Origin: Sphaerisporangium rubeum
Lineage (GTDB): Bacteria > Actinomycetota > Actinomycetes > Streptosporangiales > Streptosporangiaceae
DNA: 64,000 nt
Assembly (NCBI RefSeq): GCF_014207705.1
Contig: NZ_JACHIU010000001.1
Coordinates: forward strand, 372,001-436,000
Direction: 5' to 3'
Below, one piece after another: positions 17,417-26,904 of this stretch (position 1 is the first letter of the stretch; the number at the start of each line of letters is the position of its first letter). The translations under genes and the position numbers were made by a program. The notes below the pieces were generated by a model. That model had not been told where the DNA came from. It did not search any database and was given only the letters and a program-made list of their open reading frames with translations.

Positions 17417-20290
17417 ATGAGGCCGCTCGACTTCCTCGGACGGATCAAGGTCAAGCTCGGCATCGTCATCGTGCTCACCGTCGTGACGGCGTTCGCCGTG
17501 AACGAGGTCGGCATCGGCGCCGGCTGGCCGCGCGACGCCAGGATCGCCGTCGCCGCCGTACTCGCGCTGATCATGGTGCAGCTTCTCGCCATGGGGATGA
17601 CCCGGCCGCTGCGCGAGATGGCGGCGGCCGCGCAGACCATCGCCAAGGGCCGGTACGGCCTGCGTGTCAGCGCCACGTCCAGGGACGAGGTGGGGGAGCT
17701 CGCACGTGCGTTCAACGCCATGGCCGCCGACCTCGGCGAAGTGGACAGGCAGCGGCGCGAGCTGGTGGCGAACGTCAGCCACGAGCTCCGCACGCCGATC
17801 GCCGGCCTCCAGGCCGTGCTGGAGAACATCGTCGACGGCGTCTCCACCCCCGACCTCGGCACCCTCGGCACCGCACTGGCCCAGACGCAGCGCCTCGGCC
17901 GTCTCACCACGCAGCTCCTCGACCTGTCCCGGCTCGACTCCGGTGCCAGGCTGATCGAACCCGAAGCGGTGGACCTCGCGTCCCTGTGCCACCAGGCCGC
18001 CTCGGAGGCCGCGTTCGGCCGCGACGACGTCACGGTCGTGAGCACGGTAGGCGAGGCATCCCTGTCCGCCGACCCCGCACTGCTCGCGCAGGTGCTCGCC
18101 AACCTGCTCGACAACGCCGTACGGCACAGCCCCCCAGGCGGCACGGTCCGGATCGCGGCCCGCCACGCCGGGCCGGTCGTCGAGATCAGCGTCATCGACC
18201 AGGGCCCCGGCATCCCGGTGGCGGAACGGACCCGGGTCTTCGAACGCTTCTCCCGGCTGGACGCCGGCCGCGCGGCCGGCGCGGGAGGCGCCGGCCTCGG
18301 TCTCGCCATCGCCAAGGAGATCGTGGAACTTCACGACGGCTCCATCTCCGTCACCGGCGCGCCACCCGCGGGTAGCGGCGGCACAGGGGGGTGCCGCATG
18401 GTCGTCACCCTTCCCGCGGCACTCGCGGGAACCGTCCTGCCGGCGGTCACCGAGACCCGTCCCGGCGCGGGAACGGCGCCGCGCACCCCGGCCGTGGAAC
18501 CCGTCACTGAGACCGCCACCGAGCTTGTCACAGAGCCCGCCATTGGGCCCGTCGCTGAGCCCGCCATTGGGCCCGTCACTGAGCCTGCCACGGAGCCCGC
18601 CACCGAGTCCGCCACGGGGGAAGGCGCGCGGCGCGGCCCCGAACCCGCCTCCGACGTGCCGGTCCGGCGGCTTGCTCAGCCACCGGGCTCCGGCGTCACG
18701 AAAGGAGACATCATGCAAGGACCCGCGTCCGAACAGCAGGTCCCGGCCTCAGCCGGCCCTTCGCGACAGGACGAGCCGGCCCGGACGGTCCCCGCCGTGT
18801 ACGTGCCGCCGCCGATCTTCCCGAGACCGGAACTGCCCGGGGTGCCTGACTGGCTTCTCCCGGCCGCCGCCGCCGTGGGACTCGTGGCCACCGTGGCACT
18901 CCCCGACCCCTCGACCGGCCTCGGCCTGGTGCTGACCGCGGTCGCGCTCGGCGCGGCGATCTTCCCCGCGCTGCTTCCCCTGCGGCGCGGCCGGCTCACC
19001 CCGTGGACGGTGACCTTCGGCGTCCTCGCGTACGCGCTGGTGTCGCTGACGCTCTACCGGGACACCGACTGGGTCGTGGCCCCGGCCCTCCTGCTGGCCT
19101 TCGGCATCGCGGCACTCGGACTGTCAGGCGCGGGACGGGGATGGCCGGGGTTGCTGATCGGCGCCGCGTCCGTCGCGCTGTCCACGCTCCTGCTGCCATG
19201 GTTCCTCGCCACGCCGCTGAAGCGCCTGCGCGGCAGCCGCAGAGTCGTCCCCGTGCTGGCCGGCACCGCGATCACGGTGGTCCTCCTCAGCGTCTTCGGC
19301 CTGCTGTTCGGGTCCGCCGACGCGGTGTTCCACTCGTACGTGAGCGGTCTGCTGCAGGCGCCGGAGTGGGTGGACCGGCTGCCTTCCCGCGTCTTCCTCC
19401 TCCTCGTGTTCGCGGTTCTCACCTGCGCGGGTGTGCTGGTGACGCTGCGTCCTGCCGCGGAACCCCAGGCCCCCGACCTGCGGGTCAGGCTGGATCGTGC
19501 CGTCTGGATGATGCCGCTGACAGCACTGAACCTGCTGTTCGCGGCGTTCGTGGCCGTGCAGATCACCGTCCTGTTCGGCGGCAGCCGGCGGGTGCTGTCC
19601 ACGGCGGGGCTGACCTACGCCGAGTACGCCAGGTCCGGATTCTTCGAACTGGTGACGGTCAGCGTCTTCGTGCTCGGGATCGTGGCGGCGTCCACCATGC
19701 TGCTGCGGCCCACCAGGCCGGGGGACCGCTGGCCGCTGACCGTCCTGCTCGGTCTGCTGTGCGCGTTGACCTTGGTCGTCCTCGCTTCCGCGCTGCACCG
19801 CCTGGATCTCTACACCGACGCGTACGGGCTGTCGCGCCTGCGCGCCGCCGTCGCGGCGGCCATCTGGTGGCTCGCCGCGGTGTTCGTCGTCGTCATCGCC
19901 GCCGGCGTCGCGCGGCTGACGGACGCGCGCGTGACGTGGTTGCCCCGGATGCTGGTGCTGCTGACCGGCGTGACGGTGTTCACGTTCGCCGTCTGGAACC
20001 CCGAGGCCCGTGTCGCGGAGACCCAGATGGCCGTCCGAGGGGTGTCCCTGCTCGACCAGGACTACCTCGGCGACCTCGGCCCGGAGGCCGTACCGGTCCT
20101 CGACCGGCTGCCGGAACCGGCCCGCAGTTGCGTGCTGCGTGACGTCGTCTCGGTGAACCGGCTCGACCACCCCGACCCCTGGAACGCCTGGAACCTGGCC
20201 CGTGTCCGCGCTCGCGAGGTGCTGGAACGCCACCCGGTGCTCGCACGGCCGGACTGTCCGTCCCGCGACGACGGCGGCTATCCCGACTGA
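17417..20290 (+). CDS. Sensor histidine kinase fused in frame to a DUF4173-like membrane protein
   Basis: A 957-residue open frame. Residues 1-60 hold two membrane helices, followed by HAMP (about 55-110). The dimerisation helix carries the phospho-His in NVSHELRTP, and the ATPase domain has LLDNAVRHSPPGG, DQGPGIP and GAGLGLAIAKEI. After residue 345 comes a linker of repeated E-P/G-P motifs. From residue 433 (ATG at 18713, preceded by AAAGGAGA) a polytopic protein of 525 residues begins. It has about a dozen helices and looks like DUF4153/DUF4173 proteins. The two halves are normally separate genes, so the kinase stop codon seems to have been lost. The second half may also be made alone from the internal start. 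Confidence 0.82.
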   Translation: MRPLDFLGRIKVKLGIVIVLTVVTAFAVNEVGIGAGWPRDARIAVAAVLALIMVQLLAMGMTRPLREMAAAAQTIAKGRYGLRVSATSRDEVGELARAFNAMAADLGEVDRQRRELVANVSHELRTPIAGLQAVLENIVDGVSTPDLGTLGTALAQTQRLGRLTTQLLDLSRLDSGARLIEPEAVDLASLCHQAASEAAFGRDDVTVVSTVGEASLSADPALLAQVLANLLDNAVRHSPPGGTVRIAARHAGPVVEISVIDQGPGIPVAERTRVFERFSRLDAGRAAGAGGAGLGLAIAKEIVELHDGSISVTGAPPAGSGGTGGCRMVVTLPAALAGTVLPAVTETRPGAGTAPRTPAVEPVTETATELVTEPAIGPVAEPAIGPVTEPATEPATESATGEGARRGPEPASDVPVRRLAQPPGSGVTKGDIMQGPASEQQVPASAGPSRQDEPARTVPAVYVPPPIFPRPELPGVPDWLLPAAAAVGLVATVALPDPSTGLGLVLTAVALGAAIFPALLPLRRGRLTPWTVTFGVLAYALVSLTLYRDTDWVVAPALLLAFGIAALGLSGAGRGWPGLLIGAASVALSTLLLPWFLATPLKRLRGSRRVVPVLAGTAITVVLLSVFGLLFGSADAVFHSYVSGLLQAPEWVDRLPSRVFLLLVFAVLTCAGVLVTLRPAAEPQAPDLRVRLDRAVWMMPLTALNLLFAAFVAVQITVLFGGSRRVLSTAGLTYAEYARSGFFELVTVSVFVLGIVAASTMLLRPTRPGDRWPLTVLLGLLCALTLVVLASALHRLDLYTDAYGLSRLRAAVAAAIWWLAAVFVVVIAAGVARLTDARVTWLPRMLVLLTGVTVFTFAVWNPEARVAETQMAVRGVSLLDQDYLGDLGPEAVPVLDRLPEPARSCVLRDVVSVNRLDHPDPWNAWNLARVRAREVLERHPVLARPDCPSRDDGGYPD
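18506..18618 (+). repeat. Imperfect in-frame repeats at the kinase/DUF4173 fusion linker
   Basis: Repeats built on GAGCCCGCCATTGGGCCCGTC and GAGCCCGCCACCGAG encode the EPAIGPV and EPATE motifs. They lie exactly where the kinase gene should end, before the internal start at 18713. Confidence 0.75.
18701..18715 (+). promoter_or_regulatory. Internal ribosome binding site and ATG inside the fused kinase gene
   Basis: AAAGGAGA at 18701-18708 lies 4 nt before an in-frame ATG at 18713. That is a stronger ribosome site than the one at the kinase start. It marks the original start of the DUF4173-like gene and may still make the free membrane protein. Confidence 0.75.
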
Positions 20291-20295
20291 CGTGA

Positions 20296-20318
20296 GGCGG
20301 CCTCCGTGGTTGGCCGCC
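20296..20318. terminator. Possible short terminator hairpin
   Basis: GGCGGCC at 20296-20302 pairs with GGCCGCC at 20312-20318 around a 9-base loop, right after the fused kinase gene stop and before the LLM oxidoreductase gene. Confidence 0.45.
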
Positions 20319-20343
20319 GCCGTCCTGGGTAGCCAGGTCGCGC

Positions 20344-21300
20344 ATGACGGAGTATGGAATCCACGCATCCCACGAGCAGATCCCCCCGGCCGCCCTCCTC
20401 GACGCGATGGTGGCCGCAGAACGCGCCGGTTTCGACACCGCCATGTGTTCCGACCACTTCTCCCCATGGAGCAAGCGGCAGGGCCACTCAGGTTTCGCCT
20501 GGGCCTGGCTCGGTGCCGCACTGCAGGCGACCGACCTGACCTTCGGTGTCGTCAACGCTCCCGGCCAGCGTTACCACCCCGCGATCATCGCGCAGGCCAT
20601 CGGCACGCTCGGCGCGATGTTCCCCGGCCGGTTCTGGGCCGCGCTCGGCAGCGGCGAGTTCAGCAACGAGCACATCACCGGCGACCCGTGGCCACGCAAG
20701 GACGTACGCGACGCGCGGCTGCGTGAGTGCGTGGACGTCATCCGTGCGCTGCTCAACGGCGAGAACGTCACCCACGACGGACTGGTGACCGTGGACCGCG
20801 CCAGGCTGTGGACCCGGCCCGAGACGCCGCCGCCGCTGATCGGCGCCGCGGTCAGCACCGCCACGGCGGCCAGGTGCGCCGAATGGGCCGACGGCATGGT
20901 CACGGTCAACGCACCCGAGGACCACCTCCGCGAGATGATCGCCGCGTACCGCGACGCCGGGGGACGCGGCCCGGTCTGCCTTCAGGTCCACGTGAGCTGG
21001 GCCCCGACCGAGGAGGAGGCCGAGACGATCGCACACGACCAGTGGCGCAGCAACGTCTTCGGCCCGCCGGTCTGCTGGGACCTGGAGCTCGTGGAGCACT
21101 TCGACGTCGTCTCCGAGCACGTCACCATGGAGCAGGTGCGCCACGTGGTCAACGTCTCCGCCGACCTCGAACGGCACATCGACTGGCTGCGCGGCTACGC
21201 GGCCCTGGGCTTCGATCGGATCTACCTGCACCACGTCGGCCAGGACCTGTCGCCGTTCATCGACGCCTTCGGCGGCAAGGTCCTGCCGGCCCTGCGCTAG
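20344..21300 (+). CDS. LLM-class flavin-dependent oxidoreductase (TIGR03885-like)
   Basis: A 318-residue enzyme with the luciferase-like TIM barrel. It opens with YGIHASHEQIPPAALLDAM and continues with CSDHFSPWS near residue 38, FGVVNAPGQRYHPAIIAQAIGTL and ALGSGEFSNEHITG. This order matches the TIGR03885 group, annotated as probable non-F420 flavin (FMN) oxidoreductases; the cofactor is therefore inferred. The substrate is unknown. The ATG at 20344 follows the previous gene by 53 nt. A short SnoaL-like gene follows on the same strand. Confidence 0.85.
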   Translation: MTEYGIHASHEQIPPAALLDAMVAAERAGFDTAMCSDHFSPWSKRQGHSGFAWAWLGAALQATDLTFGVVNAPGQRYHPAIIAQAIGTLGAMFPGRFWAALGSGEFSNEHITGDPWPRKDVRDARLRECVDVIRALLNGENVTHDGLVTVDRARLWTRPETPPPLIGAAVSTATAARCAEWADGMVTVNAPEDHLREMIAAYRDAGGRGPVCLQVHVSWAPTEEEAETIAHDQWRSNVFGPPVCWDLELVEHFDVVSEHVTMEQVRHVVNVSADLERHIDWLRGYAALGFDRIYLHHVGQDLSPFIDAFGGKVLPALR

Positions 21301-21353
21301 GGCCGTCCGGCCGTCCTATAGTGATCGTCCACAGCGTCGCGAAAGGTGAGCCG

Positions 21354-21725
21354 GTGGACGATCTGACCACACAGTTGCGCGAGGCCGAGCGCCGTCTGCA
21401 GGCGGCCCAGCTCGCCGCCGACGCCTCGGCCCTCGACGCGCTGATCGACGACCGGCTCGTCTTCACCGGCCCCGACGGCGTGCTGTACTCCAAGGAGGAC
21501 GACCTGGAGATCCAGCGCACCGGGGACCAGAGCCTCACCCGCGTGGACGAGGAGGAGCTGCGGGTCCTGGTGGCCGGCGGGACCGGCGTCACGTGGTTCC
21601 TCGGCACCCTCGAAGGGGTGTTCAAGGGCCAGGAGTTCACCGCCAGGGTCCGCTACACGCGGACCTGGATCCACACCGCCGGCCACGGCTGGCGTCTCGT
21701 CGCAGCGCACGTCAGCCCCGCCTAG
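21354..21725 (+). CDS. SnoaL/DUF4440-type NTF2-fold protein
   Basis: A 123-residue protein with the cone-shaped NTF2 fold pattern. An N-terminal helix (LTTQLREAERRLQAAQLAADASALDALI) is followed by strands with DDRLVFTGPDGVLYSKEDDL and a terminal YTRTWIHTAGHGWRLVAAHV. DUF4440 proteins are small ligand-binding or enzyme scaffolds, often of unknown function. I took the GTG at 21354, with GAAAGGTGA just upstream; a GTG at 21321 is in frame but lacks a ribosome site. Confidence 0.8.
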   Translation: MDDLTTQLREAERRLQAAQLAADASALDALIDDRLVFTGPDGVLYSKEDDLEIQRTGDQSLTRVDEEELRVLVAGGTGVTWFLGTLEGVFKGQEFTARVRYTRTWIHTAGHGWRLVAAHVSPA

Positions 21726-21932
21726 TTCCACCCGCGGTCACCAGGGCCGTGACCGTCTCACTTCTCGTACTCAGGCGCTACCCACCGGCACTTGATCGTC
21801 ATGCCGGCAGGCAACCGGAGACCGGTCGGCACTCGAAGCAGGAGGTTGACCCCGGTGTGTACCAGAGCACGCCGGGGTACGACACCCTGTTGGTCCTACG
21901 GATGTAGTAGGTGGTCGCATGGAGACGACGGC

Positions 21933-23150
21933 GTGGTAGACGCCGGTACGGCGCGGATGCTGGCCGGCCTGCTCGAAGCCAGCCACCTCGCCGGGTTGGA
22001 GCAGGTGCCGTGGCTGGCCCGGCGGCACGCGGCCGAGATCGGCGTGCTCGACGTGCGGATCTATCTCGCCGACCTCCAGCAGGACGTGCTGCGTCTCCTC
22101 GTCGTCGACGGGTACGGTGACGAACTCCTGCGGACCTCGGAGATCCGGATCGACAAGACACCGGTGGGGGAGGCGTTCCAGGAGATCCGGATCTTCGACC
22201 AGCCGGACGCCGACGGGACGCGGCACCAGTGGTGGGTGCCTCTGCTCGACGGCACGGAACGCCTGGGGATGGCGCTGATCGTCACGCCGGACGCCGCCGG
22301 GCCGACGGTGGACGACATGAAGGCCCTGGCGTCGCTGATGGCACTCATGATCGTGAGCAAGCGTCCCTCCAGCGACGCCTACGCGAGACTCGTGCGCACC
22401 AGGCCGATGCACGTGGGTGCGGAGATGCAGTGGAACCTGATGCCGCCGCTGACGTTCGCCGCCGAGCGCGTGGCGATCAGCGCGGCGCTCGAACCGGCGT
22501 ACGAGATCGGCGGGGACGCCTTCGACTACGCGCTGACCGGCTCGCACGCGCACCTGGCGATCTTCGACGCGATGGGCCACGACGTCTCGGCCGGGCTGAC
22601 CGCGTCCCTCGCGACGGCCGCGTGCCGTAACAACCGCCGGCAGGGAACCGATCTGGTCGAGACCAGTGAGGCGATCGAGCGCATCCTCATCGAGCAGTTC
22701 GGCCGCGGCACCCGGTTCGTCACCGCCATCCTGGCCCGCCTGAACCTCGTGACCGGCGTCCTGTCCTGGGTCAACCGCGGCCACCCTCCGCCTGTGGTGA
22801 TCCGAGGCGAACACAAGATCATCGGCTTGCGCTGCCGGCCCGCTCACCCCATGGGCCTGGACATGGGCCTGCCGATCACCTTGTGCCATGAGCGACTGGA
22901 ACCAGGCGACCGCGTGCTGTTCTACACCGACGGCATCACCGAGGCCCGCGACCCCAAGGGCCGCGAGTTCGGCCTCGACCGGTTCGTCGAATTCATCGTG
23001 CGCCACAACGCCGACCACCTGCCGGTGCCGGAGACCCTCCGCCGCCTGATCCACAACTTGATGGCCCACCACGGCGGCAACCTTCAGGACGACGCCACCG
23101 TCCTGCTCACCGAATGGCTCGGTCCGGCCCCGAGCCGTCTCTCCGTGTGA
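21933..23150 (+). CDS. PP2C/SpoIIE-type serine phosphatase with N-terminal sensor domain
   Basis: A 405-residue protein. The N-terminal 150 residues look like a GAF-type domain ([22 protein letters not shown]). The phosphatase part starts near 185, with [15 protein letters not shown] and [12 protein letters not shown] carrying metal-binding Asp residues. It ends with [15 protein letters not shown] and a DDATVLL motif near the C-terminus. Such proteins dephosphorylate anti-anti-sigma factors in partner switching. I chose the GTG at 21933, with GGAGACGACG before it; the open frame back to 21792 adds atypical sequence. The 3' end overlaps the convergent nhaA gene by 44 nt. Confidence 0.85.
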   Translation: MVDAGTARMLAGLLEASHLAGLEQVPWLARRHAAEIGVLDVRIYLADLQQDVLRLLVVDGYGDELLRTSEIRIDKTPVGEAFQEIRIFDQPDADGTRHQWWVPLLDGTERLGMALIVTPDAAGPTVDDMKALASLMALMIVSKRPSSDAYARLVRTRPMHVGAEMQWNLMPPLTFAAERVAISAALEPAYEIGGDAFDYALTGSHAHLAIFDAMGHDVSAGLTASLATAACRNNRRQGTDLVETSEAIERILIEQFGRGTRFVTAILARLNLVTGVLSWVNRGHPPPVVIRGEHKIIGLRCRPAHPMGLDMGLPITLCHERLEPGDRVLFYTDGITEARDPKGREFGLDRFVEFIVRHNADHLPVPETLRRLIHNLMAHHGGNLQDDATVLLTEWLGPAPSRLSV

Positions 23151-24381
23151 CGCGCCGGTGGACGCCGGCCCGCAGCCGCAGAATGACCGCGGCCACGGCG
23201 GCGGAGGCCAGTGAGCCGGCCAGCACGGCGACCTTGACCCCGTCCTGCGCGGCGGAGTCCCCGGCGAAGGCCAGTTCCCCGATGAGCAGGGACACCGTGA
23301 ACCCGATCCCGGCGAGGACGGCGAGCCCGGCCACGTCGGCCCATGACAGGCCCTCGTTCAAAGTGGCGCGGGTGAACCGGGCCACCAGCCAGGTGGCGGC
23401 CAGGACGCCGACCGGCTTGCCGATCAGCAACCCGGCCACGATCCCCATCGCCACCGGGTCGGTCAGCGTCCCGGCGAGCCCGCCGAGCCCGCCGACCGCG
23501 ACCCCGGCGGAGAGGAACGCGAACACCGGGACGGCGACGCTCGCCGACAGCGGCCGGAAGCGGTGCTCGAAGTGCTCGGCCAGCCCGGGGTCCGGCTTGC
23601 CGGTCCGCGTCCACGGCAGGACGGGAACGGTCAGCGCGAGCAGCACGCCGGCGACGGTGGCGTGCACCCCGGAGGCGTGGACGAGCGTCCAGGTGGCGAA
23701 GGCGAGCGGCAGCAGCAGCCACCAGGCCCGCACCCTGCGCTGGACGAGGACGGCGAAGACGGCGAGCGGCACCGCCGCGCACAGCAGCAGCGGCACCGAC
23801 AGGCTCGTGGTGTAGAACGCCGCGATGATGACGATGGCGATCAGGTCGTCCACGACCGCCAGGGTCAGCAGGAAGGTGCGCGGCGCGGACGGCAGGAACC
23901 GGCCGGCCACCGCGAGCACCGCGAGCGCGAAGGCGATGTCAGTGGCGGTGGGGATGGCCCAGCCCTGAGCGGCGTCCCCGCCGGCGATCGCCAGATAGAC
24001 CGCCGCCGGCACCACGACACCTCCGGCGGCGGCCGCCACCGGCACCGCGGCCCGCCGTACGTCCCGCAGGTCTCCGGCGACGAACTCACGCTTGAGCTCC
24101 AGGCCCGCGACGAAGAAGAAGATCGCGAGCAACCCGTCGGCGGCCCAGGTCGCCAGGTCCAGGTCCAGGTGCAGTGAGGCGGGGCCGATCTCGACGCTCC
24201 GCAGCGCCTCGTACCCCTCACTCCACGGCGAGTTGGCCCACACCAGCGCGGCGACCGCCGCGACCAGCAGCAACGCTCCCCCGATGGTCTCGCCGCGCAG
24301 GATGTCGGCGATGCGTCTGGCTTCGGCCAAGGTGCCGGAGAAGAGACGGCTGGGGGTCTGGCCGGAAGTGGTACCAGGCAT
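23107..24381 (-). CDS. nhaA: Na+/H+ antiporter NhaA
   Basis: A 424-residue antiporter with about 12 helices, exchanging Na+ or Li+ for H+. The ion-binding Asp pair is in [12 protein letters not shown]. Other family segments are [17 protein letters not shown] and [15 protein letters not shown]. The ATG at 24381 has CGGAG upstream; an ATG at 24417 would add 12 residues. The C-terminal 14 codons run antisense over the end of the phosphatase gene. With the NhaD/ArsB-type transporter and V-type ATPase nearby, it forms part of an ion-handling neighbourhood. Confidence 0.93.
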   Translation of the reverse strand: MPGTTSGQTPSRLFSGTLAEARRIADILRGETIGGALLLVAAVAALVWANSPWSEGYEALRSVEIGPASLHLDLDLATWAADGLLAIFFFVAGLELKREFVAGDLRDVRRAAVPVAAAAGGVVVPAAVYLAIAGGDAAQGWAIPTATDIAFALAVLAVAGRFLPSAPRTFLLTLAVVDDLIAIVIIAAFYTTSLSVPLLLCAAVPLAVFAVLVQRRVRAWWLLLPLAFATWTLVHASGVHATVAGVLLALTVPVLPWTRTGKPDPGLAEHFEHRFRPLSASVAVPVFAFLSAGVAVGGLGGLAGTLTDPVAMGIVAGLLIGKPVGVLAATWLVARFTRATLNEGLSWADVAGLAVLAGIGFTVSLLIGELAFAGDSAAQDGVKVAVLAGSLASAAVAAVILRLRAGVHRRVTRRDGSGPDRAIR

Positions 24382-24694
24382 GGGACTCCGCTCGACGGAA
24401 GACGACAGGACGTACATCCGCCGACCCGTCTTCCCGGCACTCCGCTGAACAACGTATCAAGACAAGGCATGTGCCGCGTACCGTCCACCGGCCTGTGGAG
24501 ATCGCCGGAGGCGATCGGTCAGGGGTTGCCGGGCCAGGGCCGAGCCGGCACGCGGAGGGCCCGGCGGTGACCGGTGCGCACCGGCGGAGGGGCCGGCCGG
24601 TCGTGCGGATCGGCGGCCGGGTTGATAGGTTTCCTGGAGGTGCGCCGGGAAGGCTGGTCGGCAGTTGTCGTCGCCGACCCCTGAAGGATGTGCC

Positions 24695-25138
24695 GTGCGC
24701 GCTCGCGACCTGCTCGTCGAGTTCCCCACCGTCGCTCTCGACACCCCCGTGATCGAAGCCGCTCGCCTGCTGGCCGAGCAGGGGCTTCCCGGTCTGATGG
24801 TCGTGGACGGCGCGGGGTCCCCGCAGGCGATCCTGCCGGGCCCGCAGGTGTTGTGGCTGGCCGTTCCCGGATACTGCCAGGACGATCCGGCGCTCGCGCG
24901 GGTGGTGGACGAGCGGCACGCCGACACTTTCCTCACCTCGCTCGGCGACAGGACCGTACGCGAGGCGCTGCCGGCCAAGCCGCGTGAGCTGCCTGTCTCC
25001 GATCCGGACGCGACGTTGCTCGAACTGGCCGCGTTGATGGCGCGCACCCGCAGTCCCCTGGTGGCCATCGTGGACGACGACAGGCTGCTCGGCGCGGTGA
25101 CCCTGCAGACGCTCCTCGCCAAGGCGCTGGACACGTGA
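24695..25138 (+). CDS. CBS-domain pair protein
   Basis: A 147-residue protein made almost only of two CBS repeats (about 1-65 and 75-147): VALDTPVIEAARLLAEQGLPGLMVVD and LPVSDPDATLLELAALMARTRSPLVAIVDD. CBS pairs bind adenine nucleotides and usually tune a partner protein. The partner is probably the transporter encoded immediately downstream, since its GTG overlaps this stop by 4 nt. Start: GTG at 24695, with an AAGGA-type site; a GTG at 24665 is possible. Confidence 0.85.
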   Translation: MRARDLLVEFPTVALDTPVIEAARLLAEQGLPGLMVVDGAGSPQAILPGPQVLWLAVPGYCQDDPALARVVDERHADTFLTSLGDRTVREALPAKPRELPVSDPDATLLELAALMARTRSPLVAIVDDDRLLGAVTLQTLLAKALDT

Positions 25139-26421
25139 CCGTCACCGCGTGGCTGTCGGTCGCGGTCTTCCTCGGCGCCTACGCGCTCATCGCGACCGAA
25201 CGCATCCACCGGGTCGCGGCGGCCCTCGGCGGCGCCGCGATCATGTTCCTGATCCACGCGACCGGCGCGGAGTCGGCGTTCTTCTCCACGCACTCCGGTG
25301 TGGACTGGAACGTCGTGTTCCTGCTGCTCGGCATGATGATCATCGTCGGGGTGCTCAAGGAGACCGGCGTATTCGACTACCTGGCGATCTGGGCCGCCAA
25401 ACGCGCACGCGGCCGTCCGTTCCGGCTCATGGTGCTGCTGGTGCTGATCACCGCCGCCGCGTCGGCGTTGCTCGACAACGTCACGACTGTGCTGCTCGTC
25501 GCGCCGGTGACCTTCCTGGTGTGCGGACGGCTGGCCCTGCCGGTGACGCCGTTCCTGATCGCCGAGGCGATGGCGTCCAACATCGGCGGCGCGGCCACGC
25601 TGGTCGGCGACCCGCCGAACATCATCATCGCCAGCCGCGGCGGGCTGACCTTCAACGATTTCCTGATCCACATGGCACCCATGGTGATCATCCTCATGGT
25701 CGTCTTCATCGGCCTGTGCTGGGTGATGTTCGGCCGCCGCCTGCGCTACGACCCCGAGCGGGCCGGCGAGATCATGGCACTGGACGAGCGCGAGGCCATC
25801 GGCGACCGGCGGCTGCTGTGGCAGAGCCTGGTCGTGCTGGTCCTGGTGATGGCCGCCTTCGTGCTCCACCCGGTGCTGCACTACGAGCCCTCGGTGGTGG
25901 CGCTGCTCGGCGCCGGCGTCCTTGTGGCACTCACCCGGGTCACCACCGAGGAGGCCCTGGCCGAGGTCGAATGGCCCACCCTGGTGTTCTTCGCCGGCCT
26001 TTTCGTCATGGTCGGCGCCTTGGTGGAGACCGGCGTCATCGGACAGCTCTCCGAGCTCGCCGTCGGCGCGACCGCGGGCCACCCCGAGCTGACCGCCATG
26101 GGCCTGCTCGGCGCGTCGGCCGGCCTGTCGGCGATCGTGGACAACATCCCGTACGTCGCCACGATGAGCCCCATCGTCGAGCAACTCGTCCAGGCCGCCG
26201 GCCCCGGCGACGGCCAGGTCCTCTGGTGGGCCCTCGCCTTCGGCGCCGACCTCGGCGGCAACGCCACCGCCGTCGGCGCCGCCGCCAACGTCGTCGTCCT
26301 CGGCATCGCGGCACGCAACGGCACCCCGATCAGCTTCTGGGAGTTCACCAAGTACGGCCTGATCGTCACCGTGGTCACCGTCACCCTGGTCGCGCCGTAC
26401 CTGTGGCTGCGCTACCTGTGA
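25135..26421 (+). CDS. ArsB/NhaD-type ion transporter
   Basis: A 428-residue membrane protein of the ion transporter superfamily, with about 11-12 helices in two inverted halves. The first hairpin signature is ASNIGGAATLVGDPPNIIIA and the second is GADLGGNATAVGAAANVV. DNIPYVATMSPIV is also present. These motifs are shared by ArsB, NhaD and P-protein-like carriers, so the substrate (arsenite, Na+/H+ or organic anion) cannot be assigned. It is translationally coupled to the CBS protein. Confidence 0.88.
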   Translation: MTVTAWLSVAVFLGAYALIATERIHRVAAALGGAAIMFLIHATGAESAFFSTHSGVDWNVVFLLLGMMIIVGVLKETGVFDYLAIWAAKRARGRPFRLMVLLVLITAAASALLDNVTTVLLVAPVTFLVCGRLALPVTPFLIAEAMASNIGGAATLVGDPPNIIIASRGGLTFNDFLIHMAPMVIILMVVFIGLCWVMFGRRLRYDPERAGEIMALDEREAIGDRRLLWQSLVVLVLVMAAFVLHPVLHYEPSVVALLGAGVLVALTRVTTEEALAEVEWPTLVFFAGLFVMVGALVETGVIGQLSELAVGATAGHPELTAMGLLGASAGLSAIVDNIPYVATMSPIVEQLVQAAGPGDGQVLWWALAFGADLGGNATAVGAAANVVVLGIAARNGTPISFWEFTKYGLIVTVVTVTLVAPYLWLRYL

Positions 26422-26452
26422 CGGCGCCACCTGTGACGGCGCCACCTGTGAC
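26408..26452. repeat. 15-bp direct repeats at a convergent gene junction
   Basis: The unit CCTGTGACGGCGCCA occurs twice in full and a third time in part. It starts in the last codons of the transporter and fills the 33-nt gap to the convergent hydrogenase protease gene. Confidence 0.8.
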
Positions 26453-26454
26453 GG

Positions 26455-26904
26455 CTACGCCTGGTCCAGGCGCCGCCTGACCGCCTCGGCGGTCGCGCGG
26501 ATCGCCGCGCGGACCGGTGGGGTCACCGGCGCGTCCACGCCGAAGTCGCCGCCTTCCACGCCGAAGACGACCAGTTCGTCCGGCAGGGATCCGAGGGCTT
26601 CGCCGAGGGCTATGGCGTCGGCCAGGCCGAGCGCGTGTGAGCTGGCGCGCCAGGCGGGTGCGGGGCCGGGTCGCGCGTCGTGGTGGACGGTGCCGGGGAC
26701 CGCGCCGGAGGAGACGGCGTCGACGACGATGGCGAGGCGTGCGCCGCGCCAGGTCGTGACCAGGTGCATCGGGTCGCCGGGGCTCTCGGTGAGTGCGACC
26801 GACGGCGGCAGTCTGCCGCGCAGCAGGCGGACGACCTCCAGGCCGGCCGCGTCGTCGCCGCGCGAGTCGCCGCCGACGCCGATCACGACCCGGTCAGCGC
26901 GCAT
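26455..26904 (-). CDS. Hydrogenase maturation protease
   Basis: A 149-residue endopeptidase of the HyaD/HybD/HycI family, which trims the C-terminal tail of the [NiFe] large subunit after nickel insertion. The N-terminal signature [15 protein letters not shown] matches GIGN-x2-R-x-DD-G, with the second Asp of DD as an expected nickel-binding ligand. [16 protein letters not shown] follows near residue 60. It overlaps the end of the large-subunit gene by 11 nt, so the substrate is clear. ATG start at 26904. Confidence 0.9.
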   Translation of the reverse strand: MRADRVVIGVGGDSRGDDAAGLEVVRLLRGRLPPSVALTESPGDPMHLVTTWRGARLAIVVDAVSSGAVPGTVHHDARPGPAPAWRASSHALGLADAIALGEALGSLPDELVVFGVEGGDFGVDAPVTPPVRAAIRATAEAVRRRLDQA

